64,000 nucleotides of DNA, from assembly GCF_000964425.1 (NCBI RefSeq), contig NZ_BANF01000038.1:25677-89676 (forward strand), written 5' to 3'. Shown here piece by piece: positions 57,323 to 64,000 of the stretch. Every line of letters starts with the position of its first letter. Positions within the stretch are counted from its first letter, which is position 1. The DNA comes from Komagataeibacter intermedius TF2. Lineage in GTDB: Bacteria; Pseudomonadota; Alphaproteobacteria; Acetobacterales; Acetobacteraceae. The notes under the pieces were generated by a model, which saw nothing but the letters and a program-made list of their open reading frames with translations, had not been told where the DNA came from and ran no database searches. Made by a program: the position numbers and the translations under genes.

Positions 57323-57916
57323 ATGCGGGTCGGCCTGCTGGGCGGTTCATTCAACCCGGTGCATGACGGTCACATCCAGCTTGCCTGCCGGGCCCTGCGC
57401 CAGCTTGAACTGGATCAGGTCTGGTTTCTTGTCTCGCCGGGCAATCCGCTCAAGCCGGTGGCGGGCATGGCCCCGCTGTCGCAGCGGCTGGCGCTGGTGC
57501 GGCAGCGTATCCATGGCGTGCGGGGACGCAGGCTGCTGGCCACCGATATCGAAAGCCGCATCGGCACGCGCTATACCGTCGATACGCTGCGGCGCCTGAA
57601 GCAGCTTTTTCCGCATGTGAGCTTTGTCTGGCTGATGGGCGCGGACGGGCTGGCGCAGATGGGGCGATGGCGGCGGTGGCAGGATATCGTGCATATGGTT
57701 CCGCTCGCGATTCTGCCGCGACCCGGCTATAATCCCGCCGCATTGCATGGGCAGATTGCCCGTAAACTTGCGCGCTGGCGGCGTCCGGCGCGGCAGGCGG
57801 GCATACTGGCAGCATGCAGGCCACCGGCATGGGTCTTTCTTCCCGCGCCGCAGAACGCTATATCAGCAACACAAATACGTGCATCGCAGGCCGGTTCCGG
57901 CCACCGACGGGAGTAA
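57323..57916 (+). CDS. nadD: nicotinate-nucleotide adenylyltransferase
   Basis: The protein is 197 aa from the ATG at 57323, where MRVGLLGGSFNPVHDGHIQL holds the GxFxPxHxGH nucleotidyl site. FVWLMGADGLAQMGRWRRW and the C-terminal ISATQIRAS (I-S-x-T-x-IR) are also typical. It forms deamido-NAD from nicotinate mononucleotide and ATP; the amidating NadE is at 30602. It lies between proA and rsfS in the conserved order. Confidence 0.95.
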   Translation: MRVGLLGGSFNPVHDGHIQLACRALRQLELDQVWFLVSPGNPLKPVAGMAPLSQRLALVRQRIHGVRGRRLLATDIESRIGTRYTVDTLRRLKQLFPHVSFVWLMGADGLAQMGRWRRWQDIVHMVPLAILPRPGYNPAALHGQIARKLARWRRPARQAGILAACRPPAWVFLPAPQNAISATQIRASQAGSGHRRE

Positions 57917-58461
57917 CAGCCATAACCAGAAAGCCTTCAGCCGAGAGTGGCGCCACGCGCCGGACCGGCAGCACCCTTTCCGCGGGACAGCCACGCGTCA
58001 ACGCGGCGTCATTGGGCAGTGCCGTCCAGGTGCCGGGCACGCCGCGCAAGAAGGCCGCCGTGGCTGGCCCGGTATCCAGCGAAACACGGGAAGCCGGCCC
58101 CCGTGTGGAACAGTTTCTGGATATCATCACGACCAGTCTGGAAGATGACAAGGCCGAGGACATCGTAGTCATCGACCTGACGGGCCGCGCGTCCTTCGCG
58201 GACCGGATGGTCATTGCGACAGGCATTGCGGATCGGCAGATCGCGGCCATGGCCGCCCATATCGACCGTAAGCTGGGCGAGGTCGGGCACAGGCGCGTGC
58301 GCACCGAAGGGGCGACCGGGTCCGACTGGGTGCTGCTGGATGCGGGAGATATTGTCGTCCATCTGTTCAAGGCGGAAGCGCGTGCGCTGTACGGTCTGGA
58401 ACGGATGTGGGGGGCGGATCTGGATGTCCCGCCGGAGGCGCCAGCAACACCGGTGGAATGA
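57814..58461 (+). CDS. rsfS: ribosome silencing factor RsfS
   Basis: The RsfS domain begins about residue 97 of this frame (VEQFLDIITTSLEDDKAEDI) and continues IVVIDLTGRASFADRMVIAT, TEGATGSDWVLLDAGDIVVH and LYGLERMWG. RsfS blocks ribosome subunit joining in slow growth. The start is unclear: the frame's ATGs (57814, 57829) lie inside nadD, and downstream only an ATA at 57922 has a good GGGAG at the nadD stop, with GTG codons further on. The 5' boundary given is therefore a maximum. Confidence 0.85.
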   Translation: MQATGMGLSSRAAERYISNTNTCIAGRFRPPTGVTAITRKPSAESGATRRTGSTLSAGQPRVNAASLGSAVQVPGTPRKKAAVAGPVSSETREAGPRVEQFLDIITTSLEDDKAEDIVVIDLTGRASFADRMVIATGIADRQIAAMAAHIDRKLGEVGHRRVRTEGATGSDWVLLDAGDIVVHLFKAEARALYGLERMWGADLDVPPEAPATPVE

Positions 58462-58464
58462 CGG

Positions 58465-58923
58465 GTGTTTCATCTGATTGCCGTCGGACGCATGAAGGAC
58501 CGGGTGGAACGCGATCTGTTTGATCGTTATGCCAACCGGCTTTCACCGCGTATCAAGCTGGTGGAACTGCCCGAAGGGCGCGGCGCCCCCAATGAAATCA
58601 AGCGCCGGGAGGGACAGGCCATTCTGGCTGCCCTGCCTGATCGTGCGATTGTGGTGGCGATGGATGAAGGGGGCCGGACGTATGACAGTCTGGCTTTCTC
58701 GCGTGCGGTGGAACAGTGGGTCGAAACCCCGCGTCCCCTGTGTTTTGTCATTGGTGGGGCGGAAGGGCTGGATGCTGCCGTGGTGCAGCGTGCCGATCAT
58801 ACGCTTTCACTGGGCAAGATGACATGGCCGCACATGCTGGTGCGTGGCATGCTGGCGGAACAGCTGTACCGCGCCCGCGCCATTTCGGCGGGCCATCCCT
58901 ATCATCGTGCCGGACGGCCCTGA
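58465..58923 (+). CDS. rlmH: 23S rRNA m3-pseudouridine-1915 methyltransferase RlmH
   Basis: The protein is 152 aa, starting with GTG three bases after rsfS. It is a short SPOUT methyltransferase: MFHLIAVGRMKDRVERDLFD, LVELPEGRGAPNEIKRREGQ, PLCFVIGGAEGLDAAV (SAM-binding knot) and TLSLGKMTWPHMLVRGMLAE, ending AGHPYHRAGRP. It modifies pseudouridine 1915 in helix 69. The rsfS-rlmH pairing is standard. Confidence 0.97.
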   Translation: MFHLIAVGRMKDRVERDLFDRYANRLSPRIKLVELPEGRGAPNEIKRREGQAILAALPDRAIVVAMDEGGRTYDSLAFSRAVEQWVETPRPLCFVIGGAEGLDAAVVQRADHTLSLGKMTWPHMLVRGMLAEQLYRARAISAGHPYHRAGRP

Positions 58924-58951
58924 TTACAGGGCCAGCATGGCTGCTACCTGA

Positions 58952-59695
58952 TTACCGCACGGAACGGTTCGGCGCGTCATCCGTATAGGCAAGGGAGGAA
59001 GAAGCACGACCGGCAATGCCTTCGGGTGCTTCCGCAACTTCGGTGCTGTTATGACGTGCACGGCCGAAGGGCTGGACCTGCGACATGACCGGCGGGTTAC
59101 GCACGGCTTTCTGGTAAGCGCTCAGCATCATGTTCGATGTCGTGTCCGGCCGGGCATAGATGAAGCCGTAGGTCGGGTAAATGCTGCCAAACGCACCGTT
59201 ATGGCTGTTCAGCGCCACGCGCACGGCCGACCAGTCATTGTTGGGGGAGACGTCGATCACCGGAACATCCCGGCTGATCCCACGCTGGCCCCAGTGGGAC
59301 TGGTCAATGACAATGGTGCGGCTGTTGACGACCTGACGCACCACGGCCACATGGCCCAGCGGCATGCGGCGGGTGCCGCGGAAATTCAGGACACTGCCTT
59401 CTTCCGGCGCATTGCCACGGGCATACCGCCCGGCGGCCTTGTACCACCAGTCAACTGCATTGCCGCGGATTTCGACATCCGATGCCGCCTTGGCGAAGGC
59501 CACGCACTGGATGACGTGCCCGCGTTCATGTGTGCCGTGGCGGGCGCTGACGTGGTGGCTTACGCTATGTGCAACAGGATGCACATGACTGACATGCCGC
59601 CTGGTCGTTGCGTTGCCCTGTTCTGAAAACATGAATCCGAACGTAGCACTGAGAACGGAAAGCAAAACGCCACGCTTCAGGTTTCTGATCCACAT
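58952..59695 (-). CDS. exported CHAP-domain amidase/peptidase
   Basis: The protein is 247 aa from the ATG at 59695, which starts a signal peptide (RNLKRGVLLSVLSATFGFMF, then SEQGNA). A His-rich stretch follows. The CHAP domain has Cys64 in VIQCVAFAKA and His115 in MPLGHVAVV, then IVIDQSHWG and the FGSIYPTYGFIYA end. CHAP enzymes cut peptidoglycan cross-bridges or amides; a cell-wall role in division or growth is likely. The C-terminal 60 residues are a flexible tail. Longer in-frame starts upstream lack a signal sequence. Confidence 0.88.
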   Translation of the reverse strand: MWIRNLKRGVLLSVLSATFGFMFSEQGNATTRRHVSHVHPVAHSVSHHVSARHGTHERGHVIQCVAFAKAASDVEIRGNAVDWWYKAAGRYARGNAPEEGSVLNFRGTRRMPLGHVAVVRQVVNSRTIVIDQSHWGQRGISRDVPVIDVSPNNDWSAVRVALNSHNGAFGSIYPTYGFIYARPDTTSNMMLSAYQKAVRNPPVMSQVQPFGRARHNSTEVAEAPEGIAGRASSSLAYTDDAPNRSVR

Positions 59696-60016
59696 TTTCC
59701 GCAATCTCTCCACCACCTTGGGGTGATTCCTTGATGACCCGCTCACATCGTGTTCATCGGAGTAGCAAGCCCTCTGCAACTCTGACAAGCCTGAGCTGTG
59801 ACGGATGAACAGCAACATCGCATATTTCAATCAAAAACTTAATCTCAAATAAAAAATAGGAATATATTCTCTAACCGGACCGTTCAGCCCCTCTTTTTCA
59901 GCCGCTTACGTCAGGAAAACCGGAAGGGGGAACAGAAGCAGAATGATTCTTGGGAAGCGGGAAAGTTGCAAAAATGTGACATGTTTATCGGCATGCTTTC
60001 CCGCTTGCCGGTCGTC
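59696..60016. other. 321-bp intergenic region with AT-rich stretch
   Basis: Positions about 59825-59880 are AT-rich (AACTTAATCTCAAATAAAAA) and probably hold the CHAP gene promoter. Positions 59955-60006 hold an inverted repeat described separately. No gene was accepted here. Confidence 0.4.
59955..60006. repeat. perfect 11-bp inverted repeat downstream of ridA
   Basis: AAGCGGGAAAG (59955-59965) and CTTTCCCGCTT (59996-60006) are perfect complements separated by 30 bases. They lie just after the stop of the second RidA gene on the minus strand. It may be a weak terminator; there is no T-run. Confidence 0.45.
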
Positions 60017-60367
60017 TTATTTGGTGGCGATCACCATGATCTCGACCAGTACGTCAGGGTGGGCCATCTTGGCTTCGATGCAGGCGCGCGCGGGTGCGCC
60101 ATCCTTGGGCAGCCACGGGCCCCAGACGGCGTTCAGCGCGTCACGGTCATTGATGTCCTTCAGCCAGATCTGGGCCTGCAGCAGGCGGGTATTGTCGGTG
60201 CCATGCAGTTCCAGTGCTTCGTCGATCTGGGCCAGGATGTCCTTGGTCTGTGCCGTGATGTCGGCGGACAGGTCGCGGGCCACGAATCCCTGCGTGAACA
60301 GGAAACCATGATATTCCACCACCTTGGACAGGATGGCGTTGGGCTCGGTGCGGATAATCTTGCTCAT
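60017..60367 (-). CDS. RidA-family protein (short form)
   Basis: The protein is 116 aa from the ATG at 60367. It has SKVVEYHGFLFTQGFVARDL, ITAQTKDILAQIDEALELHG, RLLQAQIWLKDINDRDALNA and RACIEAKMAHPDVLVEIMVI. The Arg of PARACIE sits where RidA has its catalytic Arg. It belongs to the short RidA/YjgF group that hydrolyses reactive enamines or imines. Distinct from the 155-aa copy at 23336; the two share only the fold. Confidence 0.92.
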   Translation of the reverse strand: MSKIIRTEPNAILSKVVEYHGFLFTQGFVARDLSADITAQTKDILAQIDEALELHGTDNTRLLQAQIWLKDINDRDALNAVWGPWLPKDGAPARACIEAKMAHPDVLVEIMVIATK

Positions 60368-60446
60368 GTCTTGATCCTGGTTGGTTGGCTGGCATGCGGA
60401 TGGCCGCATGTCCTGCACTCTCTCTTTGCGCCGGTGGGGGCTGAGG

Positions 60447-61085
60447 TCAACCGTCTGTAAAACACCGGGCGAAATCCGCCAGCCGGGCCGGAGTGTCGAA
60501 GTCCGCCGCGATTTCCGGCCCGGCCGCCACCCGCAGCATCGTGGCCTCATGCCGGTGCAGCAGATGGCGTGCCCCCTGATCGCCCGTAAGGGCCAGAAGG
60601 GCGGGGAACAGGGTGCGGCTCCACAGTACGGGGTTGCCGCGCCTGCCGTCATGCATGGGCATGACGCCGGGGCGGTCGGGATGGGCCAGGAAGGTTTCGA
60701 TCATGCGATCAATCAGGGCCGTGTCGATCAGCGGCATATCCCCCAGGCAGACCAGCGCGCCAGCAACACCCGGATGGGCGCTGGTGGTGCGTATACCCGC
60801 AGCCAGTGTTTGCGACAGGCCGCACGCATGGTCCGGCGCGGTGATGAACCGGGGTGTGCAGTCAGCTTGCGTATCCGTTAATGCCGCGGCCCTGATCTCG
60901 GCTGCGCGGTGTCCCAGCACGACAGTTACAGGGTTGGCCCGGCTTGCGGTCACGGCGCGTAGGGTGCGGGCAATCATTGGCAGGCCGGTGGCATCCGGCG
61001 CCAGCAGCTTGTGCATGGGGTGTGTGCGGCTGGACCCACCTGCCGCCAGCACGATGGCTGCGACGGACGGTCCGGCCTGCGTCAT
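60447..61085 (-). CDS. MocA-like nucleotidyltransferase
   Basis: The protein is 212 aa. The nucleotide-binding opening is AAIVLAAGGSSRTHPMHKLL, followed by VTVVLGHRAAEIRAA, ALVCLGDMPLIDTALID and GVMPMHDGRRGNPVLW. This is the MobA-like NTP-transferase group that includes MocA, which makes molybdopterin cytosine dinucleotide for xanthine-dehydrogenase-type enzymes. It overlaps the xdhC stop by four bases, so the two are co-expressed. The role in MCD cofactor synthesis rests on this pairing. Confidence 0.87.
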   Translation of the reverse strand: MTQAGPSVAAIVLAAGGSSRTHPMHKLLAPDATGLPMIARTLRAVTASRANPVTVVLGHRAAEIRAAALTDTQADCTPRFITAPDHACGLSQTLAAGIRTTSAHPGVAGALVCLGDMPLIDTALIDRMIETFLAHPDRPGVMPMHDGRRGNPVLWSRTLFPALLALTGDQGARHLLHRHEATMLRVAAGPEIAADFDTPARLADFARCFTDG

Positions 61086-62170
61086 GACCAGCCCGAAATC
61101 CGCCCTAGCGGCCTGTTGTGCCGCACGGCCACGATTTCAGCCAGAATCGACAGGGCGATTTCCGCAGCTCCCACCGCCCCGATGGCCAGCCCCACGGGGC
61201 CATGGATGCGGGCGATCTGTGCTGCCGAAAATCCGGCCTCGCGCAGTCGCTCCACGCGGGATGCCTGTGTTTTGCGCGATCCCAGCGCGCCTATATAGAA
61301 GGCGTCGCCATTCAGGGCGTAATGCAGGGTGGGATCGTCCAGCTTGGCATCATGGGTCAGGGTCACGATGGCGGTCTGGTTATCTACCCCCAGCCGCGCC
61401 AGTGTCTCATCCGGCCAGTCGGTTTCCAGCGTGATGCCGGGAAAGCGTTCGGGTGTTGCCAGCTGCGTGCGGGGATCGATCACGGTTACGCTGAATCCCG
61501 TGGTCTGCGCCATGGGGGCCAGCACCTGTGCGATATGCACCGCTCCCGCAATCAGCAGGCGTGGCGGCATGGGAATAAGGTGCAGGAACCACAGGGCTTG
61601 CCCGTTCGCATCTTCCAGCCGCAGGCTGCGGCCCGTTTCAAAGACGTCCTGCGCACGGGCGGCAAGGCGCGCGTCCAGATCGCACGACGTGTTGCCCCCC
61701 GGTGCGGCATCCGTGCGGTACAGCAGGCGGGACGCGCCTGTTGCCATATCCGTCGCCACGATAACCGGCACGCGGGCGCGGCGTTTTTCCGCCACGGTTT
61801 CCAGCATGGCCAGATCCAGCGTGCCCTGTGGGTGGACCGGTGTGCGCACGGCAGCGACATACACATCCAGCAGGCCACCACAGGCAAGCCCGACCGCCCA
61901 TGCATCGTCACTCGATACGCCATAGGACAGGGCCGCGGGACGTCCCGTTTCCATGACGCCCTTGGCTTCCTCGATCACCGCGCCTTCAACGCAGCCGCCG
62001 CTGACCGATCCCTCGATGCGGCCATTGGCGCAGACCGCCATCATGCTGCCGGCGGGGCGGGGGGAACTGCCCCATGTCGAGGTGACGGTCGCCAGGGCGC
62101 AGGGCTGACCCGCCCGCGCCCATTCGATCAGGAGATCCAGGGGATCCCGCGTGGATGAAACCTGTGTCAT
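61082..62170 (-). CDS. XdhC/CoxI-family molybdoenzyme maturation protein
   Basis: The protein is 362 aa. The N-terminal XdhC domain has STWGSSPRPAGSMMAVC, IEGSVSGGCVEGAVIEEA and LACGGLLDVYV. The C-terminal Rossmann domain has LIAGAVHIAQVLAPMAQ and FYIGALGSRKTQASRVERLR, with HGPVGLAIGA. XdhC binds molybdopterin and inserts it, sulphurated, into xanthine-dehydrogenase-like enzymes. It leads a two-gene operon with the MocA-like gene; no target molybdoenzyme is in the window. Confidence 0.92.
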   Translation of the reverse strand: MTQVSSTRDPLDLLIEWARAGQPCALATVTSTWGSSPRPAGSMMAVCANGRIEGSVSGGCVEGAVIEEAKGVMETGRPAALSYGVSSDDAWAVGLACGGLLDVYVAAVRTPVHPQGTLDLAMLETVAEKRRARVPVIVATDMATGASRLLYRTDAAPGGNTSCDLDARLAARAQDVFETGRSLRLEDANGQALWFLHLIPMPPRLLIAGAVHIAQVLAPMAQTTGFSVTVIDPRTQLATPERFPGITLETDWPDETLARLGVDNQTAIVTLTHDAKLDDPTLHYALNGDAFYIGALGSRKTQASRVERLREAGFSAAQIARIHGPVGLAIGAVGAAEIALSILAEIVAVRHNRPLGRISGWS

Positions 62171-62300
62171 AGCAGGACTACTCTATCAGCACGCATACAT
62201 GCGCACCAGCCGGTGGACATGCGTGGGTCGTCCCCCCATATATTGTCACAACATTGGGGCCACCCCGACGTGGGGGGCGCATGAATGGAGTCATATATAA

Positions 62301-62681
62301 ATGAGTTATGTCGATCCTGCCTGGTATGTTGTTGCCGATAACATTCATGCCCGTATCCTGAAGCATGGCGAACATGGACTTGCGACGTTTGAACACCTCA
62401 AGAGCGACGATGCAAAGGGCATGGACGCCCCGCGCAATGGCGCCTACGGCAAGGTCATCGCCGAATTCCTGAACACGGCCGTGCGGCAGCAGAAGGCACC
62501 GGCCATTGCGATCGCCGCCCCCGGTGATGTCATGCACCAGATCCGCACGCATCTGGACGTGCATACCCGCCCGCTGGTGGTCAAGGAACTGGAACGTGAC
62601 CTGACCAATACCCCCGACCACGAACTGGCCGGGCATTTCGACATTCCGGCCACCGGCTGGCGCCTGCCCAGCGTGGGCTGA
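62301..62681 (+). CDS. Host_attach/baeRF-type protein
   Basis: The protein is 126 aa with ATGGAGT before the start. It opens VVADNIHARILKHGEHGLATF, with ESLKS-type acidic positions, and ends VVKELERDLTNTPDHELAGH. These match the Host_attach family, originally linked to plant attachment and now placed near bacterial release-factor-like proteins. The VIAEFLNTAVRQQKAPAIAI stretch is the central strand-helix. Function in this organism is unknown. A terminator follows 21 bases after the stop. Confidence 0.8.
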   Translation: MSYVDPAWYVVADNIHARILKHGEHGLATFEHLKSDDAKGMDAPRNGAYGKVIAEFLNTAVRQQKAPAIAIAAPGDVMHQIRTHLDVHTRPLVVKELERDLTNTPDHELAGHFDIPATGWRLPSVG

Positions 62682-62701
62682 GCAGCGACTGGTCGTCTGA
62701 T

Positions 62702-62732
62702 GCGCCCCGCGGTAACGTGGGGCGCTTTTTTT
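62702..62732 (+). terminator. terminator after the Host_attach gene
   Basis: GCGCCCCGC (62702-62710) pairs with GTGGGGCGC (62717-62725) apart from one G-T pair, followed by seven Ts. It is a textbook factor-independent terminator, separating this gene from the metallo-hydrolase at 62751. Confidence 0.88.
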
Positions 62733-62750
62733 ATATGTAGGGCTCCGCGC

Positions 62751-63410
62751 ATGCCGACACCTCTTTCCCTTGAAATCGTGCCCGTCACCGCCTTCGGTCA
62801 GAACTGTTCCATATTGTGGAACCCGGACACGCGTCATGCGGTCGTGGTCGATCCCGGTGGTGACGTGCCGCGCATCATGGCGTTCATTACGGAGAAGGGA
62901 CTGTCGGTTGACGCCATCTGGCTGACCCATGGCCATCTGGACCATGCGGGCGGGGCGGATACGCTGCGGCGTGAACTGTCCGCGCGGCAGGACGCCCCGG
63001 TGCCGGTGATCGGGCCGGACCGGGCGGATGACGCGCTGCTGTCCTCCATTACCCGGCAGGCCGCCCTGTTTGGCCTGAGCGGTCTGGAAAACGTGCGCCC
63101 GGACAGGTTTGTGGAACATGGCGAGATACTGGATGCGCTGGGACATCGGTTCGAGGTGCGCCATGTGCCCGGCCATACCCCCGGTCATGTCATTTTTCAT
63201 GATCCCGAATCCCGCTTCGCCTTCGTGGGCGATACCCTGTTCCGGGGCGGGGTGGGGCGTACGGATTTCCCTTATGGGAATCATGACCAGTTGATCGAAG
63301 CCATACGGCGGGAATTGCTTCCGCTGGGCGATGATGTCACGATCCTGCCCGGTCATGGTCCCGCGACGACAATCGGCGCGGAACGGAAGGGCAATCCCTT
63401 CCTGAACTGA
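62751..63410 (+). CDS. metallo-beta-lactamase-fold hydrolase (glyoxalase II-like)
   Basis: The protein is 219 aa from the ATG at 62751. The metal site is LTHGHLDHAGG (HxHxDH, about residue 61), then HVPGHTPGHVIFHD, FVGDTLFRGGVGRTD and ILPGHGPATTIG. Close relatives act on glutathione thioesters or persulphides; the GRTDFP motif favours the YcbL/GloB group. Probably cytoplasmic. Substrate is not determinable. It is followed by a DUF192 gene. Confidence 0.92.
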   Translation: MPTPLSLEIVPVTAFGQNCSILWNPDTRHAVVVDPGGDVPRIMAFITEKGLSVDAIWLTHGHLDHAGGADTLRRELSARQDAPVPVIGPDRADDALLSSITRQAALFGLSGLENVRPDRFVEHGEILDALGHRFEVRHVPGHTPGHVIFHDPESRFAFVGDTLFRGGVGRTDFPYGNHDQLIEAIRRELLPLGDDVTILPGHGPATTIGAERKGNPFLN

Positions 63411-63446
63411 CAGGCAGATAATAAGGGTGCAGGAGAGAATTTGCGT

Positions 63447-63959
63447 ATGATGTCCTTCAAGGCAGGCCGGTGGCTGGCCCTGGCCGCATGTATGGCCGCC
63501 GTGTCCATTCCCGCCATGGCGGCGGAAGAAACGGGGGAACCGACCCACGCGCAGCGCGCGCTGCCAACGGTGCCGCTGACCATTACATCGGCTGATGGCG
63601 TCAAGCATGTGTTTACCGTGGAAAAGGCCATGACCCCGCGGGAGCAGCAGGTGGGCGAGATGTATCGTCCGTCCGTTCCCGCTGATGGCGGCATGATCTT
63701 CGTCTGGCCCTTCCCGCGTCAGAGCGACATGTGGATGCAGCATACGCAGGCATCGCTCGATATCGTTTTTATCGGCCCGGATAACCGCGTGTCCTCGATC
63801 GTGGAAAATGCCGTGCCGCTCAGCCTGGCGCGTATCAGCAGCCATGGCCCCGTGCGCGCCACGCTGGAACTGCAGGCGGGCATTACCGAAAAATTGGGAA
63901 TCGTCGTCGGTGATCGCGTGGATTCGGCTGTGCTGAATGGTGGCCCATCCCCTAAGTAA
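63447..63959 (+). CDS. exported DUF192 protein
   Basis: The protein is 170 aa from the ATG at 63447; an ATG one codon on and a TTG at 63441 are alternatives, with AGGAGAG at 63431. A signal peptide (KAGRWLALAACMAAVSIPAMA) is followed by the DUF192 core: FTVEKAMTPREQQVGEMYRP, GMIFVWPFPRQSDMWMQHT and LDIVFIGPDNRVSSIVENAV, ending ATLELQAGITEKLGIVVGDR. The family function is unknown. It is likely periplasmic. Confidence 0.9.
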   Translation: MMSFKAGRWLALAACMAAVSIPAMAAEETGEPTHAQRALPTVPLTITSADGVKHVFTVEKAMTPREQQVGEMYRPSVPADGGMIFVWPFPRQSDMWMQHTQASLDIVFIGPDNRVSSIVENAVPLSLARISSHGPVRATLELQAGITEKLGIVVGDRVDSAVLNGGPSPK

Positions 63960-64000
63960 TTCCCTGGATTGTTGGTTTTCTGTGGTTTTTTGTTTTCGGG

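Overview
The window is chromosomal DNA of a GC-rich alphaproteobacterium, most likely an acetic acid bacterium (Acetobacteraceae, Komagataeibacter/Gluconacetobacter type). The pointers are an NDUFA12-type complex I protein, a MidA/NDUFAF7 complex I assembly methyltransferase, an RplM-RpsI pair, a LutABC lactate-oxidation operon, and many small proteins with an alphaproteobacterial flavour. The genus is an inference from protein character and the intergenic repeats; there is no rRNA to confirm it. I see no prophage, insertion sequence, CRISPR array or replication origin. Three tRNA genes are present: Thr(UGU), Ser(GGA) and Gln(UUG).

Layout. 1-6.5 kb: a Rossmann epimerase-like gene and a membrane-anchored protein on the minus strand, then rplM-rpsI, a secreted DNA/RNA non-specific endonuclease and several small unknown proteins. 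6.5-14.5 kb: ilvD, a large AsmA-family protein, tRNA-Thr, a DsbA-fold protein, an 8-oxoguanine deaminase-like amidohydrolase and a short-chain dehydrogenase. 14.8-25.5 kb: tRNA-Ser, lepA, an S24-like regulator, a small coiled-coil periplasmic protein, a DEAD-box helicase with a DbpA-type tail, a zinc alcohol dehydrogenase, a FemAB/GNAT-like protein, a RidA protein and a truncated ribonucleotide-reductase-like protein. 25.7-32.6 kb: NDUFA12, mlaD, a DUF2155 protein, trehalose synthesis (otsB-otsA), dsbB and nadE. 32.8-38.7 kb: an RTX-repeat protein, an HU gene, lutABC and a divergent LysR gene.

38.7-43.5 kb is the most interesting block: a zinc metallopeptidase and a transglutaminase-like protease face away from a circularly permuted ATP-grasp enzyme and an alpha-E protein. 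Together they resemble the poorly understood peptide-ligase (amidoligase) neighbourhoods. 43.6-49.4 kb holds tRNA-Gln, a TetR/COQ9-like gene, proC, a YbjN protein, ubiK, hldD, lgt and midA. 49.4-58.9 kb is a long plus-strand housekeeping run: pgeF, a lipoprotein, prs, a phosphatase, rplY, pth, ychF, proA, nadD, rsfS and rlmH. 59-64 kb contains a CHAP protein, a second RidA, a MocA-XdhC molybdoenzyme maturation pair, a Host_attach protein, a metallo-beta-lactamase-fold hydrolase and a DUF192 protein.

Several intergenic gaps carry related AT-richer elements with hairpins built on GCCGCCTTTTT / AAAAAGGCGGC and on a GCTTCACC motif. They look like a dispersed intergenic repeat family. All family assignments come from reading the translated sequence; no database search was run.
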